From assembly GCA_036850595.1 (NCBI GenBank), contig CM072158.1, positions 13,717,422 through 13,781,421 on the forward strand: DNA of 64,000 nt, given 5' to 3'. The stretch comes from Rhyacichthys aspro. Taxonomy: Eukaryota > Chordata > Actinopteri > Gobiiformes > Rhyacichthyidae. Made by a program: the position numbers and the translations under genes. Below are positions 50,525 to 62,151 of the stretch, piece after piece (positions within the stretch are counted from its first letter, which is position 1; every line of letters begins with the position of its first letter). The notes under the pieces are model-generated. The model was not told the DNA's origin. It saw only the letters and a list, made by a program, of their open reading frames with translations, and made no database searches.

Positions 50525-50775
50525 TCTGTTTCCGATCCACCCACTGTGCACACTTCTAAAGCTTCTCCAAACTTACCATTCCAAAGCAGGCTAGCGCACA
50601 TACACACAATAACAGATTAAGCTTTACTGAGATCTGAAGCGCTACCTGTTTTACCTGGGGCAGTCCCTTGCCTTTAACTAAAAAGCAAATTAGCAAAACC
50701 CACCGAGCTCAATCCCAGCTAAAAGATCTTCTTTCTTGTGGTGCTGGATTTCCCATCACGACACTCTGAAACAAC
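50525..50775. repeat. Local noncoding duplication D, copy 2
   Basis: Copy of 49685-49880, offset about 840-890 bp and longer by insertions between anchors. It keeps GAGATCTGAAGCG and ATCCACCCACTG. The palindromes beside copy 1 are not present here. Confidence 0.75.
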
Positions 50776-52017
50776 AAGGATCAACTCAAAGCAGGTGGAG
50801 AAGAAAGGAGCATGTACAGGCTTCTCTTATTGCTCATCCAGCAAGGCATTAGCAATGCCTTTTATACACTATGAATGATCCTCAGCGCACACTGAGATGG
50901 GAGAAACCACTCGCCTTTGGGCATAAAGACGGTGAGCTTTGATTATTGATTCACTGTCTCTCTTCTTTACACATAAGGTAGCATTTCGACCTAAAAAGAA
51001 CTTGCACAGTGTAAGAAGAGCGAGAATAGAAGAAAGACGGTAAGTCCTTCGAGGGAAACACACGCTGAGGGATATAAATCCACGCTGAATAGAAATTTTA
51101 CAGTTTGAGCGAACACAATAACAGCATACAAACTTTTTTTTTTTTTTTAAAGGAAAAAATATACATGATTCATTTCTCTATAATCTGTCGGCTATTTTAT
51201 CAGTTGACTGTAATTTTAAATTGTAAGTGTGAGAAAAGATCCCACATCCCTTTAATTTATTATGTCTTTGAAGAAACAGTAATGGTCTCTCTGCTTTTCT
51301 GATGCCATGTTTGTACATTTACATAATATGTTATGGCAGATGATGAAGGAAAAAAAAAAACATTTTTTTTTTCTTTTTGGGCGCATGTCTAAAAATACAC
51401 ATCAGGATGTTGCAATACAGTAGCAACACACTCGCTTGATGAATGGTGTTAAGCACAGGCCTGGGATCAGCTGTAGTCCTACAGAGACGCATCCCTAACC
51501 TCAAGGGAAGCTCAAATTAGAAAGTCCACTTCTTGGTCTCCTATGGTGTGGTGTAGTGACATTTAGTCACCGGATCATCGTCCTCTGGTGACTTGTCTTT
51601 ACCCTTTACCCCACCTTCTTCACTGGCTGTAATTATGACCTTTATTGCTGGTAAATTGGTTGTTTGTTGAGGCAGTGGGATGTTAATCCTGAAGACATTT
51701 TGTTTGTTAAGGTTCATAGAGATTGCAACATATAGTTCCTTTAAGGGCTAAATATATCCAAGCTACTTTTATTCTAAGGCATAATATCTGACTTCATCTT
51801 TTAATGTTATAAGACAGTGGTCCTAGTGTTGTTAATCAACCAACAAACAAACAAACTCTTGCTTAAAAGTTGCCATGAAGTTACAGTATTTATGTTTGCT
51901 CTCCTTAAACATCACACTCCTCCTCCACCTCTTTATCTGTACATCAAAAGCCAGCTTGATAGTAGTGAGTCAACCATTGCATCTGGGAGTCACACAACTT
52001 AGTGGCTTTGAGTGCAC

Positions 52018-52082
52018 TTTTTATTTATTTTATTTGACCTTTTTTAAACCAGGAAAGTCCCACTGAGATAGTAAATCTCCAT
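52018..52082 (+). repeat. Common teleost interspersed repeat fragment
   Basis: TTTTATTTGACC, then AACCAGGAAAGTCCCACTGA and GATAGTAAATCTCC. This matches from memory a repeat widespread in fish genomes. Short and truncated. Confidence 0.45.
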
Positions 52083-54544
52083 GATTTGGTGGCGGGGAAA
52101 CCAGAGCAGCTAGAAAAAACGGAAGTGGAGAAGATGCCTCCACAACTGCTACTTAATGGTTCCATTCAAATTAAAGTGACCAGATAAAACTGACCGGTCT
52201 CTATGGGGACTTATGTGTGAATCAGCTATAAATGCAGCACATAAAGGAGCTTGAGTGTACTCACTGGACTGAAAGGAAAAACACTTCAGAATAAGAAAAC
52301 GCCCAGCAATCTGTGCACCAGTTTTAAAGCAGAGATTAAAATACTCATTTGTGTAAGATGTTTTTTATCCTCTCTCATTGAGATATAAAATATCTCATCA
52401 GCTTGTCAGATGAACAATAGTAAGCCTGCTTGCTTAACAGTGCTAGTAAAGGCTGTGCCGCCCCAGCTCCACAGAAAGAGACATCTAAATTAGATTTGCT
52501 CAGGCAGAGATATTGTGTGTCTTATGGTGGCCTTGCTTGTGTTTATTTCCTTTACTGATGCTTTTATTCAGTGGAGCTCAAGGTCTTTCTCTTGCACTTT
52601 CATTGGGGATTATTCCTTTTCAACACAGCTGTGCGTGTGCAGGTCGGTCACTGGCTGCCTCTCCCACAAAGGCACGGGCAGGGGCTAAATGTGAATGGCA
52701 AGCGATGTTGTCGAGCAGAACTGTCTGTTTGGCTGTGGTGTCGCTAAGGAAGAGGTAAAAAGAGGCATGGAGGCAGGAGTGAGGGTGGATGGAAGAAGGG
52801 GGGTGTGGACGTCGGTGCAAAACCTATTAGTATGTCTGAGCCTGCATCTCCAAATCTTGTTACTCTGAACTGATGCAACAGGAATGCAATACAAAGTCCC
52901 TCTTCCCCGGCTCTGCCTCACTCCTCTGCTCCCCACTCTCACCAGCTCTACCTGCGCTCCCGTTCTGTTGCTGCCTCTTCTTCCACGCCTCTGGACACAC
53001 TCTTTTTTCACTCTATCATTCTCATTCCCCCACTGAAGTTCCCCCGTTTTTGCTTTCTCTCAATCAAAATCACTGTCTCCGGGTGCTCTCTAATCTTTGT
53101 TTTTGCCCTCATCTTCCTATAGAGATATCTATTTTTCTTCCCTTTGAAAGTGTTTTGTGCCTTCTCACTCCTTAAAACTCCAAAATAGGATTTGTTCTTT
53201 TGATGTGATGTCTTTTATCCCTTTTTAAAAAAATCTCCCTTTTATCTTGTGGTCCACCTTGATTACTTTACGGCTGAAAATATAGCATATGCTGCACCGA
53301 TATAGTGCCAATCCTGTTAACACAGTGCTTGGATTGAGCCACATGTTGATACAGTCAGCAACACTCGCTAATGGAAAGTCCTCAGTGACAAATCCAGACT
53401 GAAATGGGTGGGTTTTTTTGAGTAAATATATGGAAGCCATAAAGGTAAAGGAAACATTGTGTGTTTTTCTTGTACTTATCCTGTAGGTGCCCTTTCCTGT
53501 AAAGACACCCCACACTGGTGAGCCTGGGTAAACATAGCATAGCTGTGCGGTTTAAACATGTCATATGAAAGGATTTGAGGGAAATGAAGTACTCAAAAAA
53601 CTCCCTTGATGCAGCTTTGAAAATCAGACATCTCAAGGCGTTATTGTTTTTATTGATTTCTGATGTAAATCTGCCGATCTCATAAGAAAGACTGAAAGAA
53701 CGAAGCGATGTAAAGCCACTTTCATACTTTAAATGAGGTCAGAAAAAAAGAAACTTTCACTTTGCCTGTCCTCAGGTGTTAAATGGAATGTATGCAATTT
53801 TATTATATCTACCAGCACTGGTTTTTATTATTAAGGATTTAAATAGATGACAATGTAGAGCGCATACCTGAAGTGTTGGCCAATCATAGAGAACACCACA
53901 AAGTATAAAAACATAAATGGGAAGCAAATTGAAACTTCGCGGTCGTATTGGTCTAATGCTGGGAATTGTATAGTAAGCTGAAGTTGATGGTAAACTCTAA
54001 ATGTCGGTTTGACGTACTGTGTAAGTACTTTGTGGAGGTCAGGTTCCGTTTTCGTTTTTTGACTAAAATGAAAGCGGGAAAGGGATGGAAGAAAAGCTTG
54101 GGTAGCAGCTTGAAAATGGCTGAAAGTTGTACTAATAAATGCTTGCTTGTCTCGTGTTAAATGAATTGTACAGTCACAACATACAGAAGTCATTACTACG
54201 TATCTATCAGCAAAATATTAAATACTATTAATTGCTAATATTTATTTTGCCTTCCCTGTGTAGCCAAAAATAAATCTTGGTGTGGATGGAGGTGGGACGA
54301 ATCTGCTTTATGAATGACATCTGATATGAGTAAAAAGCATTTTTTTTCCATATTCTGTAATATGGTCTTATTGTGTTATCATACTGCCAGTTAACTTAAT
54401 CCTTAGACTGATATGAACCAGCAAATCAACCAGGACCCCAGGGGAGTGCCTCGTTTTACAGCCTTAGAATGTGGGATGGACTCCAGCCCCTAAGATATTA
54501 GTAGAAAATGACTAGAATACTTGTATTACGTATTTGTAGTGAGG

Positions 54545-54840
54545 TTGTTTTAAAAGGTATTGATTGATTCATTGTAAGCCTAAAACAGCAGTCACTCTCG
54601 CTGACAATGTAAACGTTTCTCTAATGTTATGCTTTATAATGGCCATATGTTAATGGAAACATTGTTAATGAGCAATGACCTATTCTGCCGTTTAAGTCAA
54701 AGCGTGTGTAATTGCTTCTGAAAGGGCAGGTGCTGGGTCGCTTACTAATTTCACATCTGACAAATAAAGGATTAATTATTAGGAAAATGTAAGCAGTAGC
54801 CTTCATTTTAATTTCAACTGTTGCTGTAATTTCACCATAT
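54545..54840. promoter_or_regulatory. Enhancer-like segment with Sox and homeodomain sites
   Basis: Contains AACATTGTTAATGAGC (a SOX CATTGTT core fused to TAATGAG), CATATGTTAATGG, and GGATTAATTATTAGG within 200 bp, and no ORF of note. The Sox site makes autoregulation by SoxC proteins a possibility. Inference from motifs only. Confidence 0.4.
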
Positions 54841-55106
54841 TGTTCTCCTTCACTGCTCTGATATCGTCTGTGCCGGCCAACACACATTACTTAACCAAGT
54901 GTGAGTGCAGTGGTCCGTCTCTGCTGGGAAAAAAAAAAAAAATCCCTGGAAGAAATAAATGCTCACTGTTATCTTTTAGCCCGCTGTGGTATATGTCATG
55001 TCGTACTGGTGTCAAAGGCAAGCTGGTGACATATCCCTCATCCCAGTGGGAAAACAGTCAGTATGAATCCCACTGCACCTACAATAGACTTTCTCTTTGT
55101 CTCCAG

Positions 55107-55160
55107 GATCTCCCCACCGCAGGGATTTCTCTAATACTCTTTGTATTCCCAACATGGATT
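55107..55160 (+). other. Candidate 54-nt exon
   Basis: A strong acceptor (TTTCTCTTTGTCTCCAG) and a GTGAGT donor frame 18 codons in phase 0 (DLPTAGISLILFVFPTWI), a membrane-helix-like peptide. The surrounding 150-codon frame stays open. No partner exon is recognised. Confidence 0.2.
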
Positions 55161-56049
55161 GTGAGTGTTTCCTTAAAGCACATGAATCTCCCTGTGGGGG
55201 CACATCCAGCTGACCCGCCTCCCCCCCTGTCACCACACCCAGGCTTGCTGCGCTCCCTCTGGGGACACTGGGACTGTCTCCCCTACAGTTAGATAAGTTA
55301 TGGAATGTGCCATCTCCTATCCTCAACAATAATACATGGTCTAGTCTGGTGAGGTATATCTTTTTTATTGACACGTATCTAATATGTGCTCACTATGAAA
55401 TGTGTGATTCCATTGTTCGCAAAGTCCTGCCTTTCTCTATGATGAACTACTTCATCATGTGAGCAGAGGCTGTGATTAAATGTATGTTGTTTTATGACGA
55501 CGGTGTAATTGAGGGAAGGTGTAATAAAAGTTGCCTAAGGCTTTTTTTCCCCTCAACTAGTGAATGCAGAAAGGACTAAATAAGCGGTGGGCTGTTGGAA
55601 ATATGGGAAGGGGGGGTTCTTCTTACAACTCCCTTGGCACGCTTGCAACGGCGCGCCTCGAAGATTTGAAAACACAGCAGGTATGGCACACACACAACAG
55701 CCATGAGTTGTGTCCTGTCTGGGGATTCGATGAAATAAGCCAACTCTAGAAGTCATAAATCTGGCTGAAATTGGTCTTATATGCGGCCAAATAAAGCATT
55801 GGAGTGCCAGTGCCTGTGCATTCAAATGCAAACATTGGCTGGAGAGCAAGGGAAATAGCAGACAAACGTGTAACATATAATTTGGGATATGCATTATACA
55901 TGCTTTGTGAGCAAGAAATCATGTCACATCCGAGCACAAAGCGGGCTCTGACACATGGGCAGAAATTATAAAGCAAAAACAATAGCAAGAAGGTAAATCA
56001 TTTACCTAACATTGCCCTTGAGAGTATAGGGCTGAGTGTAAAGCCATTT

Positions 56050-56240
56050 ATATAGGGCCTGGACAAAGCCAGGTACAGAGTAATGAAAGAAAAAACTGCT
56101 CTGACAAGCAGCCCTCGCCGTCATACTTCACTGCATATCGCACCAGACTCAGTTTGTTATTGAGTTAACAGGCTGCTTTCAGATTCTCAGAACACTGGGA
56201 CTGAGGCAGGCAGGGAAAATAAACTGTTATAAATTAGCTT
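56050..56240. repeat. Local noncoding duplication E, copy 1
   Basis: Shares with 56595-56790: CTGGACAAAG, CTCTGACA, a 21-bp identical block at 56150-56170 (containing GTTTGTTATTGAGTTAAC), TCAGATTC and GAACACTG. The identical block holds a TTGTTATTGAG Sox/homeodomain-like core and GTTAAC (HNF1-like half-palindrome). Confidence 0.85.
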
Positions 56241-56594
56241 TTTTTTCAAAATGGTGTATATTTTTAATACAATTTCTTCAGTTTGTTCTGTGATATAAAA
56301 GTCTTTCTGGGACTGCATTTTGTGAATTCTCTTTCTGTATTGTAACACAAGGCAAATAGTTATTTCTTTAATTTTTAAAATAAAAGTTTTAAAAGTTTTA
56401 AAATACGTCCCTCTAAATATTTGAACACTAAAAACTAGATGGTAAAAGCCTCTTCAACCATACAATAGAGAACAGTAAATACCAGAACATATCATTCAAT
56501 ACTATTTTAGACTATATTTTAGCATGATTAGAGTAGAGCAAGCTGCTAACATCTAAAGTGAGGAGATGTTTAAGTGGCTCTAGAAAAAAACACA

Positions 56595-56790
56595 AAAGGA
56601 CTCTGGACAAAGTCAGATATGAAAAAATGAGCAAAAGGCTTCTCTGACACGAGCATCTCATCGTCACACTGCCTATCACAGAGGCCTCAAGTTAGCAGTT
56701 TGTTATTGAGTTAACACACCACTATCAGATTCACATTCCGAACACTGAGGCAGAGGCAGTCAGATTGAACACGCATTTAAATGACATTTC
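56595..56790. repeat. Local noncoding duplication E, copy 2
   Basis: Copy of 56050-56240, offset 542-546 bp at every anchor, so almost free of indels. The 21-bp identical block is at 56696-56716. A forkhead-like TTGTTATT is kept in both copies. Confidence 0.85.
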
Positions 56791-57015
56791 CTCCAAACTG
56801 GGAAGTATATTTTTACACTGAGTCAAGAATTTCCTCATTACAGGAAGATTTTTCCAGTGGGCTGTTGCTCAGCCTTGCGCACATCTCCACATTCTGCCTT
56901 TGACTCGGCTGTACAGTATGTAAGCGCGTGTAGGCAGCCGAGCCTGTCTTCAATTATTCACCTATGACGGCTTTTCAACTCAAGACACTCCACCCTCAGA
57001 ACCTCCACCTCCTCC

Positions 57016-57028
57016 CGCCCCCTTGTGT
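57016..57028 (-). promoter_or_regulatory. CTCF-like motif, minus orientation
   Basis: The minus strand reads ACACAAGGGGGCG, a close match to the CTCF core CCACNAGGGGGCG. It forms a divergent pair with the plus-strand motif 930 bp to the right. Motif match only; binding not shown. Confidence 0.5.
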
Positions 57029-57953
57029 CGCGCTCTGCTCAGCCAAACTTTCTCTCTCGCTTTTTCCGCCCCGATTCACTCTGCGCCGGTCTTCCTTTCA
57101 TGCCTCGAACCTTTCATCCCCCTCTTCCCAAGCAACACCGAGCCTCACCCGCCATCATCACTTCCCCATTACATCTCTCCCATTCGTGATGTATCCCAAC
57201 TATACTTGCGTTTGACAAGTGGTGGGTGTGTCTATTCCGTTCCTTCTGCATCTCGACCCAAGCCCCACTTCACCATCGCTCTTCCTTCTTCACATGTCGG
57301 AGGGAGAACCTGTAGGCATCACACTGCTGCCCTTGATCAGTGGCTTTACTGGGATCGCCTTACTCTCTGCCTTGGGCTGGTGGAGGGTGAAAGAATGAAA
57401 GGCGGCAAAGTTATGTCAAGACTTGCTGATATGTGCAGCTACGGAGTGAGATGCAAAGAGCAAAGTTGGCACATGCAGCCCGTAGCTACAAGCGCTAAAT
57501 AATCTACTCAATACTTGATGTTATACAGCTGCTACATTTCTCCTTTTTTTCCACACACACAAGAGGGACAGGAAGAACATAATGAAATACTTGAATGAAC
57601 CCCCCTATGGTTTGGATCAATAGAAACCACTTTTTGTTTTGCTAAAATGTTCTTGCAGTTGTCTAGGATTAATGTGTGATATGTCTGACGCACAAAATAA
57701 AATCAATTCCTTATTCTTTATGCAGTTGGGTTAAAAATAATTACACATGCAAGCTATTTGTCCACTTCCTGGGGTGCCTATTATGGACTCCCACAGCTGC
57801 CCATTGCGAGGCATCTCCAAAGGGGGCTATTTGTGATTCATTACTTGACGTTATGTTAATATATTTTAGTGTGTATAAGTTGTGACAGAATGACAAAGGC
57901 AGGGTTGTGTATTACAAGGCTATCAGCAATACATCCTCTTATCTCACTTTGTA

Positions 57954-57966
57954 CCAGTAGAGGGCG
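57954..57966 (+). promoter_or_regulatory. CTCF-like motif, plus orientation
   Basis: CCAGTAGAGGGCG fits the CTCF core CCASYAGRKGGCR at every position. Facing away from the motif at 57016-57028, it would give the divergent arrangement typical of topological domain boundaries. Confidence 0.6.
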
Positions 57967-58734
57967 TCACAAGGTACTGTGGCTTTTAGAAAAATAAAAA
58001 TCAGAGGTTCCTTGGCCCTGGAGCCCATGGGAATTTCTTATCATTGTTTGGAATAAACACATTGATAATTCCTGCAAGTAAACGTCACCGTGAGTAGTAA
58101 CATTTTGTGTTTTGGAGTCTTTTGTCCACCCATCCTTGCTGCCTTCTGATGGAGAATTTTAGTCTTCCCTTCACGTATGTGGTGAAATGTAAAGTTGTCG
58201 CAGACTGTTCAAGTCAGCTCCATTCCATTACGTCAAGGCCAATAAACAGATAACTCGGCTCTAAGTCTAGACTCTATCGGGTAAACACTATTCCTTTGAT
58301 ATGGCATTACGTGTGCACTGACCTACTATCAGGCTTTATAATCTCAGTGCACGGAAGCATACACAGACTTGTAAAGTCAATACTACACTGTGTTGAATGT
58401 CCTGTCTCCAGGTCCTCCTATTGATGGTCAGTAAACTTCTCCAGAAAGTCTCTTCCTAGTGTGACTCCTCTCAGCTCCAAGGGCACCTCAAACATTCCCT
58501 AACACATTCCAAAAATACGATTTTTAGAAACTCTGGATACAGCAGAAGTGTGTAAATATGCAAAACTTATTTATTCAGCCTGCCTTTTATGTAGTATTTT
58601 ATAAACTGTTTGTTTTATCTCACTTATTTTTGTATTTGTTTCACTCTTTTTTACTTTATTTCTATTTTACTGTGAAATAAAGTGAAACAAAGCCACCATT
58701 GTTTTTTAAACCATTGTGAATATTGTATAGTTGA

Positions 58735-58815
58735 TATTATGTTGTGAAGCACCTTGAGTTGCATTAAGTTGTATGTAAAGTCCTATACAAATACAGTTTG
58801 ATTGATTGATTGAAA
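58735..58815 (+). mobile_element. LINE 3' tail with (ATTG)n end
   Basis: GTGAAGCACCTTGAGTTGC, then GTAAAGTCCTATACAAATAC and a GATTGATTGATTG terminal repeat. Same tail type as the 45.2-kb copy, with a short tandem 3' end as expected of these LINEs. Confidence 0.6.
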
Positions 58816-59184
58816 ATGGAGTGTTTAATGTCAACACTGACGCCATGGTTGTTAATGTATGTAATATGGTATATATGTATGCAACAATTACTGCTACTGA
58901 CATGTTTACATTTGAACTTAACCTACACATTTTGCAGTGTTTAGTTGGAGTTGACTTGGAGGAACATTAATGGATGATACTCAACAAAATGTATATCCAA
59001 AAAGTGCGAGAAGATGCATCTGTATCCCCATCCATTTAGTAACTATAAACCCATTTCCTCCTAGTGTTAATACCTTTTATATGAACTCTTTCCAGTGGCT
59101 CATTCAATACCTCATAAAAAAATATTTGGAGGGAACGCTAGCTGTTGCCGTTCCCATTTTTAACGTTCTGTTTATATTTCGCAG

Positions 59185-59230
59185 CTAGCGCCAAGATAAA
59201 GGACTTCTACAGCAGTCAAGTGCACTCGGT
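59185..59230 (+). other. Candidate 46-nt exon (noncoding or microexon)
   Basis: A pyrimidine-rich TTTATATTTCGCAG acceptor precedes the interval and a perfect GTAAGT donor follows. One frame is open (SAKIKDFYSSQVHSV). No neighbouring exon was found, so it may be an exon of a long noncoding transcript or a chance pairing of sites. Confidence 0.2.
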
Positions 59231-62124
59231 GTAAGTTGCTTCATTTCAAACAGTTCAAGAGAGAAGCGTAGTCAAAAACAAAGCCAAAGCATCACAGCTC
59301 CGAGTCGTCGGAGAGCCATTAAAACCCGAGGTGTTAAACTTTGGACGACCTACAGGACACACTGCATAAAACGGCTGTAAATTATGCCAATGAAGAGAAG
59401 TGCAGACTGGAAATAAAAAAGTTATGGATGTAGCTGAGGGCGCGAGGTGAAAGTGTGTATAGGCCAACCCACACACACACACATTGAGCACAAACGCTGT
59501 CTGTCAGACGCAGTTTAAGATTATGAGTCTGGCTACGAACACAGTCATTACCATAAGCCAAGACTCTTTATTCCACAACTGGAACATACTTAAAAAGCCC
59601 TGTACTGTCACTTAAACAAAACACAGTCAAATAGAAAATCCACATTGCTGTATGTGCACAAAGCTGACAACAATGCCTCCTGGATGTCACCTCAGCCTCC
59701 TACACCTCACTGAGGAAAGAGTACTGGAGCATGCATTAAAAATATGTAAATCTTTTATATTCTACATGCAACCCCAAAAGAAGATTGCATTTTTGTATCC
59801 CAGACTTTCTTTTTAGACTTCCAATCAACTAAAGTCACATAATGCACTGTGTTTTGATGACACATTAGCTTTAATAAGGCTATAAAAGATCATTTGTGCT
59901 CGACGTGTTTGTTTTGATCGAACACGAGCAGTCTTTGTCTCGAATGATTTGTTTTAATCTTCCTGTGTTTATAAAGGGATAGTCCAATATGTAGTTAAGG
60001 GGTTTCTTTGAGATACTTGTGAATAGCTAACACTAATTTGGACAAGCAGACAGGAGCCATGAAAATAAACCATTATAACAACAAACATAGATTATTCTAT
60101 GTGTGTTGCATACAAGCTATTTTATTTTGTACTAACTATGGGAAATCTCTCAGCACTATTCTATATAGAAGTAGTTTCAGATTTCAAGTGTCATTTATTG
60201 TTCACTGGCCCAATTTACTGCATGATATGGTTTAGTCCAGTCGTTACTGCTCCTTTCTGCTCATAGAGGCCCATTTACAAAATACTCAACGATTTAAAAG
60301 GTCCACTCTGTTGTGATTGGTCTACTTTAAGAGGATACCCACTCTTATAGTTTATGAATTCCCCCTACGAACTCTATAGAGGATTATTGTATTACATGGT
60401 GACATCCCAAAACGAAGCAATGTCGTGTTGTGTTTGTTGCAAGATACTGAGGAGCATTTCGGGACATGTCAAAAATGATCTCCAAAAGATGTTTTCCTTT
60501 TTTGACACTTGTCACTTGAAAGCAGCTACTAAAATAGCAAAATGAAGTCCATTAAAAGTATAAATTGATGTTTGGAAGCTCATGGAGGACAGGTCTAGAT
60601 TGCATTGACATAAATGGAATGCATTAACAGCTTTTCAAAGTGATGTGACAAATGTGCACAATATCGCAGCCTTTGAAGAAGTCCGTAATAACTCATTGGC
60701 TTTGTCGCTAAAAGTGGCAACTGTCACATTTCACTCTCTGTTTGTTATTTCTGCATCCTTTTTAACTCTTTTTAAAAGGTCACGGCCATTCAAAAAGTAG
60801 CTTTCTGTCATGGACTGTTCCAATAGGAATATGTTAATGCACAAAGACAAACAATCCAAATGAGAGACATTCTGACTGGTGACAGAAACAGTTACACGGC
60901 TGACTTCACACATTGCTTCACACTCAGATTTTCAGGCTTTTTCCCTTCTCCTGCTATTCTTTCACTATCACCTCTGACTTGAATGAGCCATTTAGCTGTC
61001 GGACTCTCGCAGCTGTCAGAGTCCCCGCTCATCTACCCCTCCACCAGACTGAAAGGCACTTATTTACCATCTCCACCCCTCCTTTAGTCTTGCTCCATCT
61101 TATTCCGTATTCCACCCTCCGTTGCCCCCCACTCCATCTTACCTCCCATGAATTGCAAAGTTCACGACAAAGGCGACCTGTTGTTTTGTGTTCGTCAATC
61201 GTCCGCTGCTCGCCCTTGCAATCAAAGTTAATGAGCAAAGAGACAAAGACCTGTTCGCGCTCACGCAATCAGCGGACGGAGAGTGTTGAACACGCAAGCA
61301 CACATGTGATGAGAGCCTAAACTTTAACGGGTGAGTGGTTTTACAAGCTTAAATTGGTTTCTAAGTACAGGGTATCTACCTATTGAGACCAGGACTACAT
61401 AAATGGCTACGCTATTTCTGCACCAATCCAGTCTCCCAAATCAAATGCATTATTGCATCCAGAAACAATGGCAGATAAAATATATTCCAAAGAAGAAAAA
61501 ATAACAAATTTTAATGAATGGTATTTTGAATGTGTTTGTGTATGTTTGTTCCCAGCTACTTGAGACCCTGGAGAATCACACAGACAGACAACTATTCACT
61601 TTCACATTCATTCACTATGGACACTTTAAAGCCCCTTTTGACATTATTCAGGAGTGCTAACCACTCTACCATTGTACATCCACCAGAGAATATAATCAAT
61701 AGTCTTTTTTTTTTTTTTTTAGATCTAAACTAAAACCATCACTAATGGTTGAACTTAGAGAAAGCAAATGTAATTCTGGTGTCAAACTCTCCAGTGGGAA
61801 CATCTTGGGTTGTAATCCATTGCCCTACTCTGCCTACCTTCTACTGACAACAAATACAAAATATAAGACTTATAATTGGGACATCAGTGGCAGAAGACCA
61901 TTTGTCAGGGTCTAATCCAGTGTGTCCTATGTGAGATTGTGAAAGTGAAAAATAGCCTTAAGGGTATTGTGAAGGTGTGCAGTAAAATTGCAGGTCCATC
62001 CTTGGATGACCTCCATGACCTGTGTCAGGCCTCGAAAAAATGCCTTATCCATCATGGCTGCTCCAAGCCATCCCGCTAAAGTGAATTTATGTTGTAACTA
62101 AGGGGATTCATGTGATACAATGCT

Positions 62125-62151
62125 ACATTTCACAGCAGCATTGTGAAATGT
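62125..62151. repeat. Perfect 10-bp hairpin
   Basis: ACATTTCACA and TGTGAAATGT are exact inverses separated by 7 bp (GCAGCAT). Flanking ACAATGCT and GCATTGT extend a second register of symmetry. May be a palindromic site or a transposon relic. Confidence 0.5.

Larger units (their letters stand above)
48560..50980. promoter_or_regulatory. Enhancer-like noncoding cluster
   Basis: No gene is seen. The stretch has balanced composition, few simple repeats and many homeodomain (TAATTA, ATTAG), POU (ATGCAA), TCF/LEF (CTTTGATT at about 50938) and PBX/HOX-like (TGATTATTGATT) sites. It contains duplication pair D and the palindromes at 49.65 kb. Two ORFs (48796-49140 and 49277-49489, plus) look like chance frames in conserved-type DNA. 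Conservation was not tested. Confidence 0.45.

Noticed and set aside
54840..55292. 150-codon plus-strand ORF as a gene
   Set aside because: No recognisable domain beyond a possible 54-nt exon with good splice sites, reported separately at low confidence.
57023..57502. 159-codon plus-strand ORF
   Set aside because: Composition is C- and Ser/Pro-rich with no domain, overlaps another frame (56964-57215), and has no splice or promoter context.
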